From Hoylesella loescheii DSM 19665 = JCM 12249 = ATCC 15930 (GTDB taxonomy: Bacteria; Bacteroidota; Bacteroidia; Bacteroidales; Bacteroidaceae), in assembly GCF_000378085.1 (NCBI RefSeq), contig NZ_KB899217.1:62001-126000 (forward strand): a stretch of 64,000 nucleotides of DNA. The letters are read 5' to 3'. Position 1 is the stretch's first letter; each line of letters starts with the position of its first letter. Made by a program: the position numbers and the translations under genes. Below the pieces are notes generated by a model. The model was not told where the DNA came from and ran no database searches. It was given only the letters and a program-made list of their open reading frames with translations. Shown here in pieces: positions 7,991 through 16,314 of the stretch.

Positions 7991-10903
7991 ATGAAACAAC
8001 TTTTGGGAATATTATTATGCATGATGCTGGCTTTGCCTCAGCAATCATTTGCACAACAGCATTCAACTACTTCTAAAAAAACACGCGAAATGAAAATGTA
8101 CGGGCGCGTGGTAGACAGTTTTACAAGCCTTGCTATCGTCGATAGTAAGATAACCTTGATGGCTCCTGATAGCACGGTGGTTGATTCTTGTTCCACACAG
8201 ACTTGGAACAGGAATGCCATTCACCCAGAAGCCTATTTCTTTATGACACCCAAGGTATCCGAAGGCAAATATATCATCAAGGTGGAAAATCCCAAATACG
8301 AAACCACTTACTACAATCTTGAGATTAGCTTCAAGACTCGTGCAACGGTGATCGACTTGAAAGACCTTACCCTGAAACGAAAACGAATGGAAGATGTAGA
8401 ACATAACTTGGGCGAAGTAGTGGTGAAGAGTACCAAAATCAAAATGATTAACAAAGGCGACACCATTGTCTTTAATGCCGAGGCCTTCAACCTTCCCGAA
8501 GGTAGTATGCTCGATGCGCTCATTCGACAACTGCCTGGAGCAACGATGAACAGCAATGGTGAGATATTCATCAATGGCCGTAAACTCGATTACCTCACAC
8601 TCAACGGAAAGGATTTCTTCAAGGGTAACAACAAACAACTCATCGAAAACCTGCCCAATTACACTGTAAAAGACCTCAAAGTGTTTGAAAAGAGCACCGA
8701 AAAGAGCCAAGCTATGGGCATTGACGTAGAGAAAAAAGACTACGTGATGGATATTCAACTGAAGAAACAATACGAAAAAAACTTCATCGGTAATGCCGAC
8801 ATTGCGGGTGGAACCAATAGTAGATACGCCCTCAAGTTGTTCGGCTTGTATTTTACACCACGCATACAAGTCTCTACCTTTGCCAATATCAACAACGTAA
8901 ACGAAGACCGAAAACCAGGCGAGAAGGGCGACTGGAATCCTACCAAGTTGCCAAAAGGACAAGTAACCCGAAAGACCATCGGCCTCAACCTTGCCAACAG
9001 TAACGAGAAGAACACGGTAAATAATAGTCTATCGACAAGTGTTTCATGGCTCAGCACCCATAACATCACACACACGGCAGCTGAATCTTTCTTGGGTACT
9101 GCTAACAACAACTTTACACGACGCATTAACAATAGTACCACCAAGAATACTATTTATGAACTAAATGATCTGTTTCGTGTCGATAAGTCATACCAACTTA
9201 TGGCTATGCTGTGGTTGAATTATAACAAGTTTGATAACTTCAGTACAGACAAGTCTGCCGTTTTCCAGACAGACCCCAAGAGTTTAGGGTCAACAGAAGC
9301 TATCCTTGACTCTGCTTTTACGCTTCCCCTTCCACAACTCTCCACCTATAAAGGCATAAATAGGCAATTATCTCAAACGCTCGGCAATGGTCATACACTC
9401 AGTTCAGCATTGGATATATACTTGGGAAAGCCTTTAAAATCGGGTGACAGAATAGGAGTTCAAGTCAAAAGCACATACGAAAACATCAAGAATTATAACT
9501 TCAGCAAATACCAATTAGACTATCTTCAGGAGGCGGGAAAGAAAGATTCTCGCAATCGATATGATAAATCACCTTCTTATATCTATTCATATACTTTTAA
9601 TCCTCAGTACATATTTGTTCTCCCCTCAGGCTTTAACATCATCACCGGGTATGAATACAGGCAAGCTGGCAATTATCGAAACAACAATAAATATCGATTA
9701 GACCGCTTGCAAGAGTGGAAAAATGAAGATCATAGTATTGGAAGTTTGCCTTCTACGCGAGATTCCCTCTTACGTTCGTTAGACCTCAATAATAGTTATA
9801 CAGGCTACTATATGAGTAAACAACATATGGGAGTACTTGGTGTACATTATATGAAAAGAAAAGGAAAAAACTCCTTTACATTTGGCGTATTTACGCCTCT
9901 AGGCTATAAAAAAGAACAATTGGATTATAGAAGTGAACCGGTAACAAAAGCCATTTCTCAGAGTAATTGGATCAAACAAATAAACTTTTCAGGTCAATTG
10001 ATTCATAATGAATATGAATTTATGGCGTGGGGTAATTCGACAACCACTACTCCCGATATGTATTCTTTGATTGATCGCCGCGACGACTCCAACCCTTTAG
10101 CCATCTCATTGGGAAATCCGAACTTAAAAAATGGCAGACAGAGTTCATTGGGAATAAGATTTAGCGATAAGCATAATAGACGATACAATTTACCTTCCAT
10201 CTACTTCGGTATTCAAGAAACGCACAATGCCGTGGCAAACGGGTTCATCTACGACCCACAAACGGGGGTATATACTTATAAACCCGAGAACGTAAACGGC
10301 AACTGGTCAGCACATAGCGAAATTTATTATAATGTTCCGTTGGATAGCATGAAATACTTCAACTTATTCACCGAAACAGAATATAACTACGACCACAATG
10401 TAGACTTGACGGGAGTTGCAGGACAAACGAGTAGCGTATTGAGCAAAGTGAATAACCACACTACCCGCCAATACCTGGAGGTGAAATACCAAAAAGAAAC
10501 CTTAAGCTTGAGTTTGATGGGACAACTCTCATGGCGAAACGTCAATAGTACCCGTAAGGGCTTTACACCCTTCAACACCTACGACTACGAATATGGCTTC
10601 ATCGGTTCGTATAGTATGAAAACGGGATTGGAAATGGGAATGGACCTCAAGATGTTTAGCCGAAGAGGCTATGCTGATGAGCAGATTAATACCAACAACT
10701 TGATGTGCAATGCATACGTTACTCAAAGCTTCATGAAAGGTAGATTTGCCGTGAAACTCGAAGCGTTCGACCTTTTCCATCAACTTAAGAGCGTAGATTA
10801 TCAAGTGAACGGTCAAGGAAAGAGCGAGATACGCTACAACACAATCCCCCACTACATCATGCTACATGCTATTTATAAGATGAATGTGGGAGGTAAGAAA
10901 TAG
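7991..10903 (+). CDS. Outer-membrane beta-barrel protein, TonB-receptor-like
   Basis: This 970-residue protein begins with a Sec signal peptide (cleavage probably after QQSFA). A carboxypeptidase-regulatory-like beta-sandwich domain follows (about 35-130), then a plug-like region (about 140-255, with LDALIRQLPGATM and LTLNGKDFFKG), and a large beta-barrel ending in alternating aromatic strands. This is the architecture of the Bacteroidetes outer-membrane beta-barrel proteins related to TonB-dependent receptors. No obvious TonB box and no SusD partner are seen. It lies inside the inverted repeats, ahead of a glycosyltransferase fragment and an ABC transporter, so it may have been carried in with them. 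The ligand is unknown; peptide or small-molecule import is only a guess from the family. Confidence 0.82.
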   Translation: MKQLLGILLCMMLALPQQSFAQQHSTTSKKTREMKMYGRVVDSFTSLAIVDSKITLMAPDSTVVDSCSTQTWNRNAIHPEAYFFMTPKVSEGKYIIKVENPKYETTYYNLEISFKTRATVIDLKDLTLKRKRMEDVEHNLGEVVVKSTKIKMINKGDTIVFNAEAFNLPEGSMLDALIRQLPGATMNSNGEIFINGRKLDYLTLNGKDFFKGNNKQLIENLPNYTVKDLKVFEKSTEKSQAMGIDVEKKDYVMDIQLKKQYEKNFIGNADIAGGTNSRYALKLFGLYFTPRIQVSTFANINNVNEDRKPGEKGDWNPTKLPKGQVTRKTIGLNLANSNEKNTVNNSLSTSVSWLSTHNITHTAAESFLGTANNNFTRRINNSTTKNTIYELNDLFRVDKSYQLMAMLWLNYNKFDNFSTDKSAVFQTDPKSLGSTEAILDSAFTLPLPQLSTYKGINRQLSQTLGNGHTLSSALDIYLGKPLKSGDRIGVQVKSTYENIKNYNFSKYQLDYLQEAGKKDSRNRYDKSPSYIYSYTFNPQYIFVLPSGFNIITGYEYRQAGNYRNNNKYRLDRLQEWKNEDHSIGSLPSTRDSLLRSLDLNNSYTGYYMSKQHMGVLGVHYMKRKGKNSFTFGVFTPLGYKKEQLDYRSEPVTKAISQSNWIKQINFSGQLIHNEYEFMAWGNSTTTTPDMYSLIDRRDDSNPLAISLGNPNLKNGRQSSLGIRFSDKHNRRYNLPSIYFGIQETHNAVANGFIYDPQTGVYTYKPENVNGNWSAHSEIYYNVPLDSMKYFNLFTETEYNYDHNVDLTGVAGQTSSVLSKVNNHTTRQYLEVKYQKETLSLSLMGQLSWRNVNSTRKGFTPFNTYDYEYGFIGSYSMKTGLEMGMDLKMFSRRGYADEQINTNNLMCNAYVTQSFMKGRFAVKLEAFDLFHQLKSVDYQVNGQGKSEIRYNTIPHYIMLHAIYKMNVGGKK

Positions 10904-11202
10904 GGATACCTCACCCACTTACCTATTTCCTTTATATTCAATAGCGCATCAGTGATTTAGACACGACCTCCGGCTGGTAAACTATTTCATACAACCTGAG
11001 TTCGGCATTGTTGTAGGACATCCGAATTTGCTCTTAAAAAGAGAATCTTATAAATTCGCACTTGCTACTTTATACATAAAGCGTTAAACAATGTTGCCCC
11101 ATGCTTTATTTCAAACACTTTTCTTATTTTTGCATCAAATATAACATATCCGCAATTTAGCTCTTGAGCTTCATAACCTATTATAAATCGAAAATATAAT
11201 TC
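10904..11202. other. Intergenic region inside the island
   Basis: No gene is seen in these 299 bp. A -7-like element TATTTTTG at 11125-11132 lacks a matching -33 box at the usual spacing. The 3' half is A+T-rich and leads into the truncated glycosyltransferase; a short palindrome (AGCTCTTGAGCT) lies at about 11159-11170. This is probably where the missing 5' part of that gene was lost. Confidence 0.5.
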
Positions 11203-11703
11203 ATGAATCGCCTACTAATAAATACACCAATTACTGCAAATTGGGATTCTGATACAAATATTGATAAAAAAACTATTATGGATGCCGACAATATTCTTCG
11301 CTCAAGTCAGGCAGACATCGCATATCCTTATAATGGAATTGTTTATCAAACATCAGATATTTTGCAGATATATTATTTAAATACCAAAGACATCAAAGTC
11401 CTCTATAAAAACCTTAATATACTTGATTATCTTTACAATCAGCCAATGTATGGAGGTGCCGTATTTGTAAATAGTAATAAATATATTGATGCGGGCATCG
11501 AAAATGAAAGACATTATGGATGGGGGAATGAATATTATGACTGCTATAATAGATTCACCAACCTTGGATACAATGTATATAGGGTTAATGCTCATTTATT
11601 CCATTTATATCATCCGAGAAAAGAAAATAGTTCTTTCCGCCCAAAAACATTTCACTATATATCTTCCAATGAATTATTTAGAATATCAAATAGCTCTAAA
11701 TAA
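11203..11703 (+). pseudogene. Glycosyltransferase fragment (galactosyltransferase-like, N-terminus missing)
   Basis: The 166 residues match the C-terminal part of GT-A-fold glycosyltransferases related to the galactosyltransferase 7C group. There is a DxD-like WDSDTNID near the start, YPYNG, the GGAVF...GGIENE-type core (GGAVFVNSNKYIDAGIENE), HYGWGNE and a C-terminal HLFHLYHPR. Complete relatives are roughly 250-270 residues, with an N-terminal half of the Rossmann-like donor domain that is absent here. The frame starts just before the DxD motif. The gene is therefore truncated and probably inactive, although an intact ATG is present. It is very A+T-rich and lies 60 bp upstream of the ABC transporter. 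In some Bacteroidetes such enzymes sit in peptide-modification clusters with receptor-like and ABC genes; whether that applies here is inference. Confidence 0.6.
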
Positions 11704-11763
11704 GAGCTACTGAATAACATTAAATCATTTAAATACGAATATTTTTAAAAGTTAGTGTTGATT

Positions 11764-12666
11764 ATGAATATACTTGAAACTAACCATCTCACTTTTAACT
11801 ACAGAAATCATTCTGTATTAGAAGACATTAACTTGAAGATTCCTGAGGGTTCCATTTATGGATACTTAGGCAAGAATGGGGAGGGTAAATCTACTACGAT
11901 AAAGATACTTTTAGGATTGGAGCAAACTAAAACGAATACGATATTCTTCAATAAAAAAGAATTCAATTCCAACAGATCGTATATCCTTCAAAATATAGGA
12001 TGCCTGGTAGAACAACCATTCTTCTATGCAGATTTGAGTGCCTATGAGAATCTAAACTATCTGGATATGCTATATCATTGTGGACAAAAGCGCATTAAAG
12101 AGGTTTTAGAACTTGTGAATTTGACTAAAGATAAAGACAAAAAAGTTAGAAAATATTCTACAGGAATGAAACAACGCTTGGGAATTGCGATGGCAATGTT
12201 CCATAATCCGAAATTACTCATTCTTGACGAACCACTCAATGGCCTAGATCCGCAAGGTGTTTATGAAATGAGAGAGCTAATGCTCAAACTTCAAAGCGAA
12301 GGAAAAACGATTTTCATATCAGGACATATCTTAGCAGAACTGGAGAAAATATGCACACATATTGGAGTATTAAATAACAAAAGATTATTGTTTCAAGGAG
12401 AAATTAACAGTCTACTCAATCAGAAAAAGCTTTCATATTTAATATATACTGACCAGCCGGAACGAGGCATGGAGATATGTAAAGAGCACTTGATTCCCGT
12501 AAATAGGATTTCTGACAGAACGTTTGTCATAGAAATAGAACAAGATGGCTCTTTTGACAGTTTTAGAAATTTAATGCAACAAAACAATATTCAAATTATA
12601 TTTGCAGATAAATGCCAAGAAAAATTGGAGTCTGTATTCCTTCATCTAATAAAAACCGACTTATGA
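11764..12666 (+). CDS. ABC transporter ATPase, lantibiotic-immunity (BcrA/LanF) type
   Basis: This is a cytoplasmic ATP-binding subunit of 300 residues. It has Walker A GKNGEGKSTT, the ABC signature YSTGMKQRLGI, Walker B LLILDEPLNGLD and the switch region FISGHILAE. The C-terminal extension of about 90 residues resembles the BcrA/LanF family that expels lantibiotics or bacitracin from the producer's or target's own membrane. A GTG at 11755 is in frame, but the ATG at 11764 gives the usual N terminus. The stop overlaps the permease start (ATGA), so the two are translationally coupled. Codon use and base composition are strongly A+T-biased, consistent with transfer. The substrate is not known. 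Confidence 0.88.
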   Translation: MNILETNHLTFNYRNHSVLEDINLKIPEGSIYGYLGKNGEGKSTTIKILLGLEQTKTNTIFFNKKEFNSNRSYILQNIGCLVEQPFFYADLSAYENLNYLDMLYHCGQKRIKEVLELVNLTKDKDKKVRKYSTGMKQRLGIAMAMFHNPKLLILDEPLNGLDPQGVYEMRELMLKLQSEGKTIFISGHILAELEKICTHIGVLNNKRLLFQGEINSLLNQKKLSYLIYTDQPERGMEICKEHLIPVNRISDRTFVIEIEQDGSFDSFRNLMQQNNIQIIFADKCQEKLESVFLHLIKTDL

Positions 12667-13439
12667 AACCAGTATCATTCTTTACCATTCTTAAAAGTGA
12701 ACACTATAAATTAAGATTTAATATTGCCATTTGGCTCTTCTTGTTATTTCCTTTTTTCATTACTTTATGTATTGATGTATATATCTTGTTTAAACATGCT
12801 GATGCTGTCAATAATCCGGCAATAACTTTTGATTATAATCCTTGGGTATGGTTATTGGGTAGATACATCTTTGAATTCTATGCTCTGCTTTATCCAATTC
12901 TTGCTGCCGTTTTGAGTTATTCTTTATGCGATGTAGAATATAAGAATTATGGATTTAGACTTCTTTTTACAAGACCTATGAGCAAGGTGACAGTTTATTC
13001 GAGCAAAATTGTCTTCCTTTTGGAGATTATCTTTATTTCTTCCCTTATAGGTTATCTTACTTTCCTTCTGTCTGGTTTTGCTCTGGATAAGTTATTACCT
13101 GGATATAAATTCTCCAGTTATAATGTTAATACCCTAATGGTTTCATATTTCTTGTATTTGTTTATAGCCCTTTCTGCTGTTTCATTTATACAATATAATC
13201 TTAGTTTGATTTTTAAGAGTTTTGTTTTACCTATTGGGTTTGCTGGCTTCATGACGATCTTTGGTATTATTGCTCAAAATAAAGATTATATCTATCTTAT
13301 ACCCTATAGTACATTGTGGAGATTAAACTATGGTTTTTATAACGGGACAATAAGCTTTTCGAAAGGCGAATACGTAAACATAGCATTTGTGCTATTCTTT
13401 ATCATTATCTCATTTTTTGTATTTATAAGGAAAAAATAA
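12663..13439 (+). CDS. ABC-2 type permease partner
   Basis: This 258-residue protein has about six hydrophobic segments and a short charged N terminus, the form of ABC-2 permeases such as LanE/LanG or BcrB. It starts in the ATGA overlap with the ATPase gene and must work with it. A membrane-embedded cyclic-peptide or lantibiotic protection role follows from the ATPase type but is not proven. Strong A+T bias is shared with the two genes before it. The stop is 34 bp before the right arm of the inverted repeat, so the repeat closes the gene block tightly. Confidence 0.82.
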   Translation: MKPVSFFTILKSEHYKLRFNIAIWLFLLFPFFITLCIDVYILFKHADAVNNPAITFDYNPWVWLLGRYIFEFYALLYPILAAVLSYSLCDVEYKNYGFRLLFTRPMSKVTVYSSKIVFLLEIIFISSLIGYLTFLLSGFALDKLLPGYKFSSYNVNTLMVSYFLYLFIALSAVSFIQYNLSLIFKSFVLPIGFAGFMTIFGIIAQNKDYIYLIPYSTLWRLNYGFYNGTISFSKGEYVNIAFVLFFIIISFFVFIRKK

Positions 13440-13473
13440 AAGATACACCTGCTGCAAAAAAGAACCAAACAAT

Positions 13474-13566
13474 TGAAGTCGCCTTGACTTTTAATGTTTC
13501 TATAATTTGAGAGGGGGTTATAGTCTTTGTGCTGTAAAGCGAAGACAAACACTCCTCTTCATGTAC
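13474..13566 (-). repeat. Right arm of island inverted repeat
   Basis: The reverse complement of this segment aligns over its full length with 7861-7952, with about a dozen differences and one single-base gap. Both arms point inward, so the four genes between them could in principle invert. The outer end (GTAC) is shared by both arms. Confidence 0.75.
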
Positions 13567-14161
13567 GAAATACTAGACAAGGATACGATAATATTAAAAT
13601 TCTAACCCATTTTTCTGTTGCAAAACGCAGTTAAATCTTGAAAAATGATATAAACTTATTAATTTATAAACTTGCTAACTCATAAACTTACCAAATTATA
13701 AACTCACCAACCTATGTCCACTTTTAGCAAATTCTTAACATTACGAGTGCCATTTTTGTCCGTCTGTCACCCGTCCAGTCGCAAATAATCAATTCTCTCG
13801 AGTGTTGGTTTTAATACAAAACGGAACATTGTGTATAACCGAAGGAAAAACATTTGATGGCGCTTTAAAGTACATCTTACACAAGATGACGTGCTATTTG
13901 TCGCAAAATGCAAGACTATCCGTTGCTAATTGCAAGTTTAGATACGCCCAAATGCAGGGTATATTGCGACTTAAAGCTTTTCCGTTCAATTGAGAACGCG
14001 TGCCGAACAAGGTGAAAAAGGCACTTTATGGAATGTTTTTTAGTGGCAAAAAGCAGGTAATTGGGATTGGAAAAGACATGAGCCAGCAGCAAACTAGAAA
14101 GGCTAATTAGTGCTAAATACAGGTGGTATGTTCAGAAATGGACTAAAAAAGAAACGCGTAA
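13567..14161. other. Gene-free right flank of the island
   Basis: About 600 bp between the right inverted repeat and the right direct repeat. An 'actcataaactt' tract lies at about 13656-13712. A 63-codon frame at 13802-13993 starts with GTG and has no recognisable domain; I do not call it a gene. Just before the right direct repeat an open frame of about 26 codons leads into the copied nadE tail, but it shows no similarity to NadE. No integrase remnant was recognised. Confidence 0.5.
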
Positions 14162-14198
14162 GGCCCAAATGTGGCTCGACGAATGCGAGAAGCTATAA
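14162..14198 (+). repeat. Right direct repeat (attR-like), nadE 3'-end copy
   Basis: This 37-bp copy of the nadE end encodes AQMWLDECEKL-stop, compared with AKMWLDECEKL-stop in the intact gene. Two base differences separate it from 7813-7849. The sequences before and after differ completely from those around the nadE copy, so this is not a longer duplication. Confidence 0.7.
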
Positions 14199-14381
14199 GC
14201 TGCATAAGGATTTTCGGTAATTCAAACAAGCACAACAGTCGCCAACACACACGTATATTCGGGATGAGGCATCATGCCCTTTAAGTAGGGCTTACATGCA
14301 ACATGCACCTCTAATGCCAATACTTCCCGCACCTATACATTGGCTGTCATGGATTGTTTGTTATCCTAAACAGATGAATAT

Positions 14382-14435
14382 AAAGGTAAACGTTGCAGGG
14401 GTACACATTCATAAGTCCCTGCAACGTTTACCTTT
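14382..14435. repeat. Perfect 19-bp inverted repeat
   Basis: The arms at 14382-14400 (AAAGGTAAACGTTGCAGGG) and 14417-14435 are perfect reverse complements, separated by 16 nt. There is no T-run on either strand, so it is not a standard terminator. It lies 180 bp outside the right direct repeat of the island. It may be a protein-binding site, a recombination site or an RNA structure. Confidence 0.7.
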
Positions 14436-14541
14436 CATCGTTTCACCAAGTAGTTTCCTCGCACCAACATACCTGCTTCCATGAGGCCATTAACAAGCGC
14501 TTACAATGAGCTTGATAAGAAAGCGGTTTGTTACAGTTAAG

Positions 14542-14620
14542 ATGGAATCCTACTCCATATCATCTGGAACATTGTTACAGCTAAGTTGGAACATCATTCC
14601 ATGTCACATGGAACATCAGT
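14542..14620. repeat. 22-bp palindrome array, TGGAAC family (copy 1)
   Basis: Three full 22-bp units and a fourth partial one each begin with TGGAA and centre on an imperfect TGGAAC-N3-ATTCCA palindrome. The array is introduced by TTGTTACAG(T/C)TAAG. The same family occurs at 35489-35570 and 61272-61367. Confidence 0.75.
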
Positions 14621-14878
14621 CCCAATCGTAAAACACCCCATTAGGGTTAAAAAACAGTGAATTAAAAGCTTATTATGCGTGTTGCGTTAACGATGAAAAC
14701 GCACAGCCTTACCTTTGGAAATAGCGTGCCATTAACCAAAGAACACCCCAGGCGTTAAACCTTTTGGGGGGAGGTAATGATGCTAACTACCACATATTGA
14801 CTGTCGTAATAGATATTTGTTGTATGTTGGTTCTAGTTAGAAAAGATAGCCTGTTGCTCTCAAGGCCATACTCTTCCG

Positions 14879-15310
14879 CTAGCAACCGCAAAAGCCATAG
14901 CATTTTATTTTTCGCTTATCATGGTTGCGGTTCTCAATGATTAGGAAAGCCACAATATAATTATAGTCGCGTTTGGCAGAAAAACGGGTGCCGGATATTT
15001 TAACCGTCAACTTATAATCCTTGTTCACATACAGATAGTTTTCATCGTTATTGGCCACAAGCGAAAACTTTTCTAGCTTGCCATTTACCATCACATACGC
15101 GTTTTCCGCCGAGTCATTAGTCAGTACATACCGATCTTTCTCCACATCATCAAGACTCTTGTAGAACGTACAAAGTCCGCCATCAATCTCCGCGGGAAGT
15201 GAATCTAAGTAACCAATTTCAATCCCCACCCTTCCTTTCTTCGTTGCAAAGCTGTCGACAAAAGCCCATGCGACAAGACAAACAATAAAAAGCACTCTTA
15301 ATTTGCACAT
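14879..15310 (-). CDS. Secreted protein of unknown function
   Basis: The protein of 143 residues has an N-terminal signal peptide (FIVCLVAWAFVDSFA) and no recognised domain. A basic C terminus ends in KIKCYGFCGC with three Cys. It lies downstream of another secreted unknown on the same strand with a 120-bp gap filled by an 'actcataaactt' tract. Both genes sit just outside the right end of the nadE island and may be accessory genes. Coding status rests on the plausible signal peptide and an uninterrupted frame. Confidence 0.55.
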   Translation of the reverse strand: MCKLRVLFIVCLVAWAFVDSFATKKGRVGIEIGYLDSLPAEIDGGLCTFYKSLDDVEKDRYVLTNDSAENAYVMVNGKLEKFSLVANNDENYLYVNKDYKLTVKISGTRFSAKRDYNYIVAFLIIENRNHDKRKIKCYGFCGC

Positions 15311-15430
15311 AACTACACCCTAAAAATGATAAACAAACAAACCAATAAGCCAAACAGATAGCTGAAAAACTTAGAAACGCACAAACCTATAAACTAAAAA
15401 ACAACTCATAGACTCACCCACACAGGCAAA

Positions 15431-15997
15431 CTATGGCTCTATTAAGAGATCGTCTTTCGTCACCAATTTCAGCGTTGTCTTTTCTCCTTTAATCACGGCA
15501 CGATACATACCATCCCGCTTAACGCATATCAGCACCAACTGTTTAGCATCCTTGTTTTGGCATCTATCCGCTTCTATCACGCAATCGAACCTATTCGCTT
15601 GCAGCGTCTCAGCAATGGCGCGGTCGTCTTTTGTGCCTAAATAAGACTTCCTTTCATCACCTCCTTCATCTCTATTTGCAAGATTATCAACCAAAAAGTA
15701 TCGCAATTGGTCATCGTAAACATACACCTTGTGCCAACACTCGTACACTTTGCGAAGCCAATCGCTAACTGTAAGCGAAGTGATACTGTCTGTGGGGACG
15801 GATTTTTTCTTGGTCGTGAGGTCGCATACGTAAATATACGCTGTTGCATAGAGCTTCACCCACTTCGGAATCTTGAATATCCTACGCATCTTAAGGATGG
15901 TTTTTTCTCCCATTCGCTGAAATTCCCCAGTGTTCCACGTTTGTGCCGAAACACCTATTGTAAACAAAACAAGCAACAATAAGATTATCCTTTTCAT
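15431..15997 (-). CDS. Secreted protein of unknown function
   Basis: The protein of 188 residues begins with a clear Sec signal peptide (MKRIILLLLVLFTIGVSAQ, cleavage after SA). The mature part is mixed charged and hydrophobic, with Cys residues near 57, 86, 139 and 146 and no family I recognise. A promoter-like TACCTTTG on this strand at 16298-16291 would give a leader of nearly 300 nt. It may be co-transcribed with the smaller secreted protein at 14879-15310. Confidence 0.6.
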   Translation of the reverse strand: MKRIILLLLVLFTIGVSAQTWNTGEFQRMGEKTILKMRRIFKIPKWVKLYATAYIYVCDLTTKKKSVPTDSITSLTVSDWLRKVYECWHKVYVYDDQLRYFLVDNLANRDEGGDERKSYLGTKDDRAIAETLQANRFDCVIEADRCQNKDAKQLVLICVKRDGMYRAVIKGEKTTLKLVTKDDLLIEP

Positions 15998-16314
15998 ACG
16001 CCAATCTATTTCGTTTTATGCGTTAATTCCATAAAAGAAGCTTCACTACAACAGTATTGAAAAACCAATGCTATGCCATTGCGCCATTATAAACCAACCA
16101 ACGCAGTGGATTAGCTCTTAAGGCATATTCTAAAAATTCCCCGCAAAAGGTTCAATCGTTGTTCCTTGTATTGCTCTTCACTGTCTTTTTGCTTTTATCT
16201 GGCATCTTTCGCTTACTCTTTCAGTCGCATAGTCCACGATGCTCCTTCAAGAAGTAAGCAAAACCTGCTCAGCTAAAAGCTAAAATACAGCAAAGGTAAT
16301 TTTTAGAACCTGCC
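15998..16314. other. Intergenic region upstream of a secreted-protein gene
   Basis: No gene is seen in these 317 bp. The only clear signal is CAAAGGTA at 16291-16298, a minus-strand -7 element without a good -33 match. Confidence 0.4.

Larger units (their letters stand above)
7850..14161. mobile_element. Putative genomic island at the 3' end of nadE
   Basis: The segment is bounded by the 37-bp direct repeat of the nadE 3' end. It contains a receptor-like outer-membrane protein, a truncated glycosyltransferase, an ABC ATPase and its permease. Much of 11.1-13.6 kb is visibly more A+T-rich than the housekeeping genes around it. The four genes lie inside a pair of inverted repeats (7861-7952 and 13474-13566). 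No integrase, transposase or relaxase is visible, so the element is probably a decayed or non-autonomous island. The boundaries are inferred from the direct repeat, not from comparison with an empty site. Confidence 0.6.
14199..14878. other. Gene-free region with hairpin and palindrome array
   Basis: No gene is supported in these 680 bp. The region contains a perfect 19-bp inverted repeat (14382-14435) and a four-unit 22-bp palindrome array (14542-14620), each listed separately. Weak frames here have no domain or coding signature. Confidence 0.55.

Noticed and set aside
11203..11703. Intact small glycosyltransferase
   Set aside because: The frame begins just before the DxD motif and lacks the N-terminal half of the donor-binding domain, so it is called a fragment.
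13802..13993. 63-codon frame in the island flank
   Set aside because: GTG start, no domain, no ribosome-binding site and low-complexity surroundings; not better than chance.
14079..14198. Second copy of nadE, or an integrase remnant, ahead of the right direct repeat
   Set aside because: The frame leading into the copied tail shows no similarity to NadE before AQMWLDECEKL and no tyrosine-recombinase motifs.
14296..14484. 62-codon frame over the perfect inverted repeat
   Set aside because: It spans a 19-bp palindrome and has no recognisable protein features.
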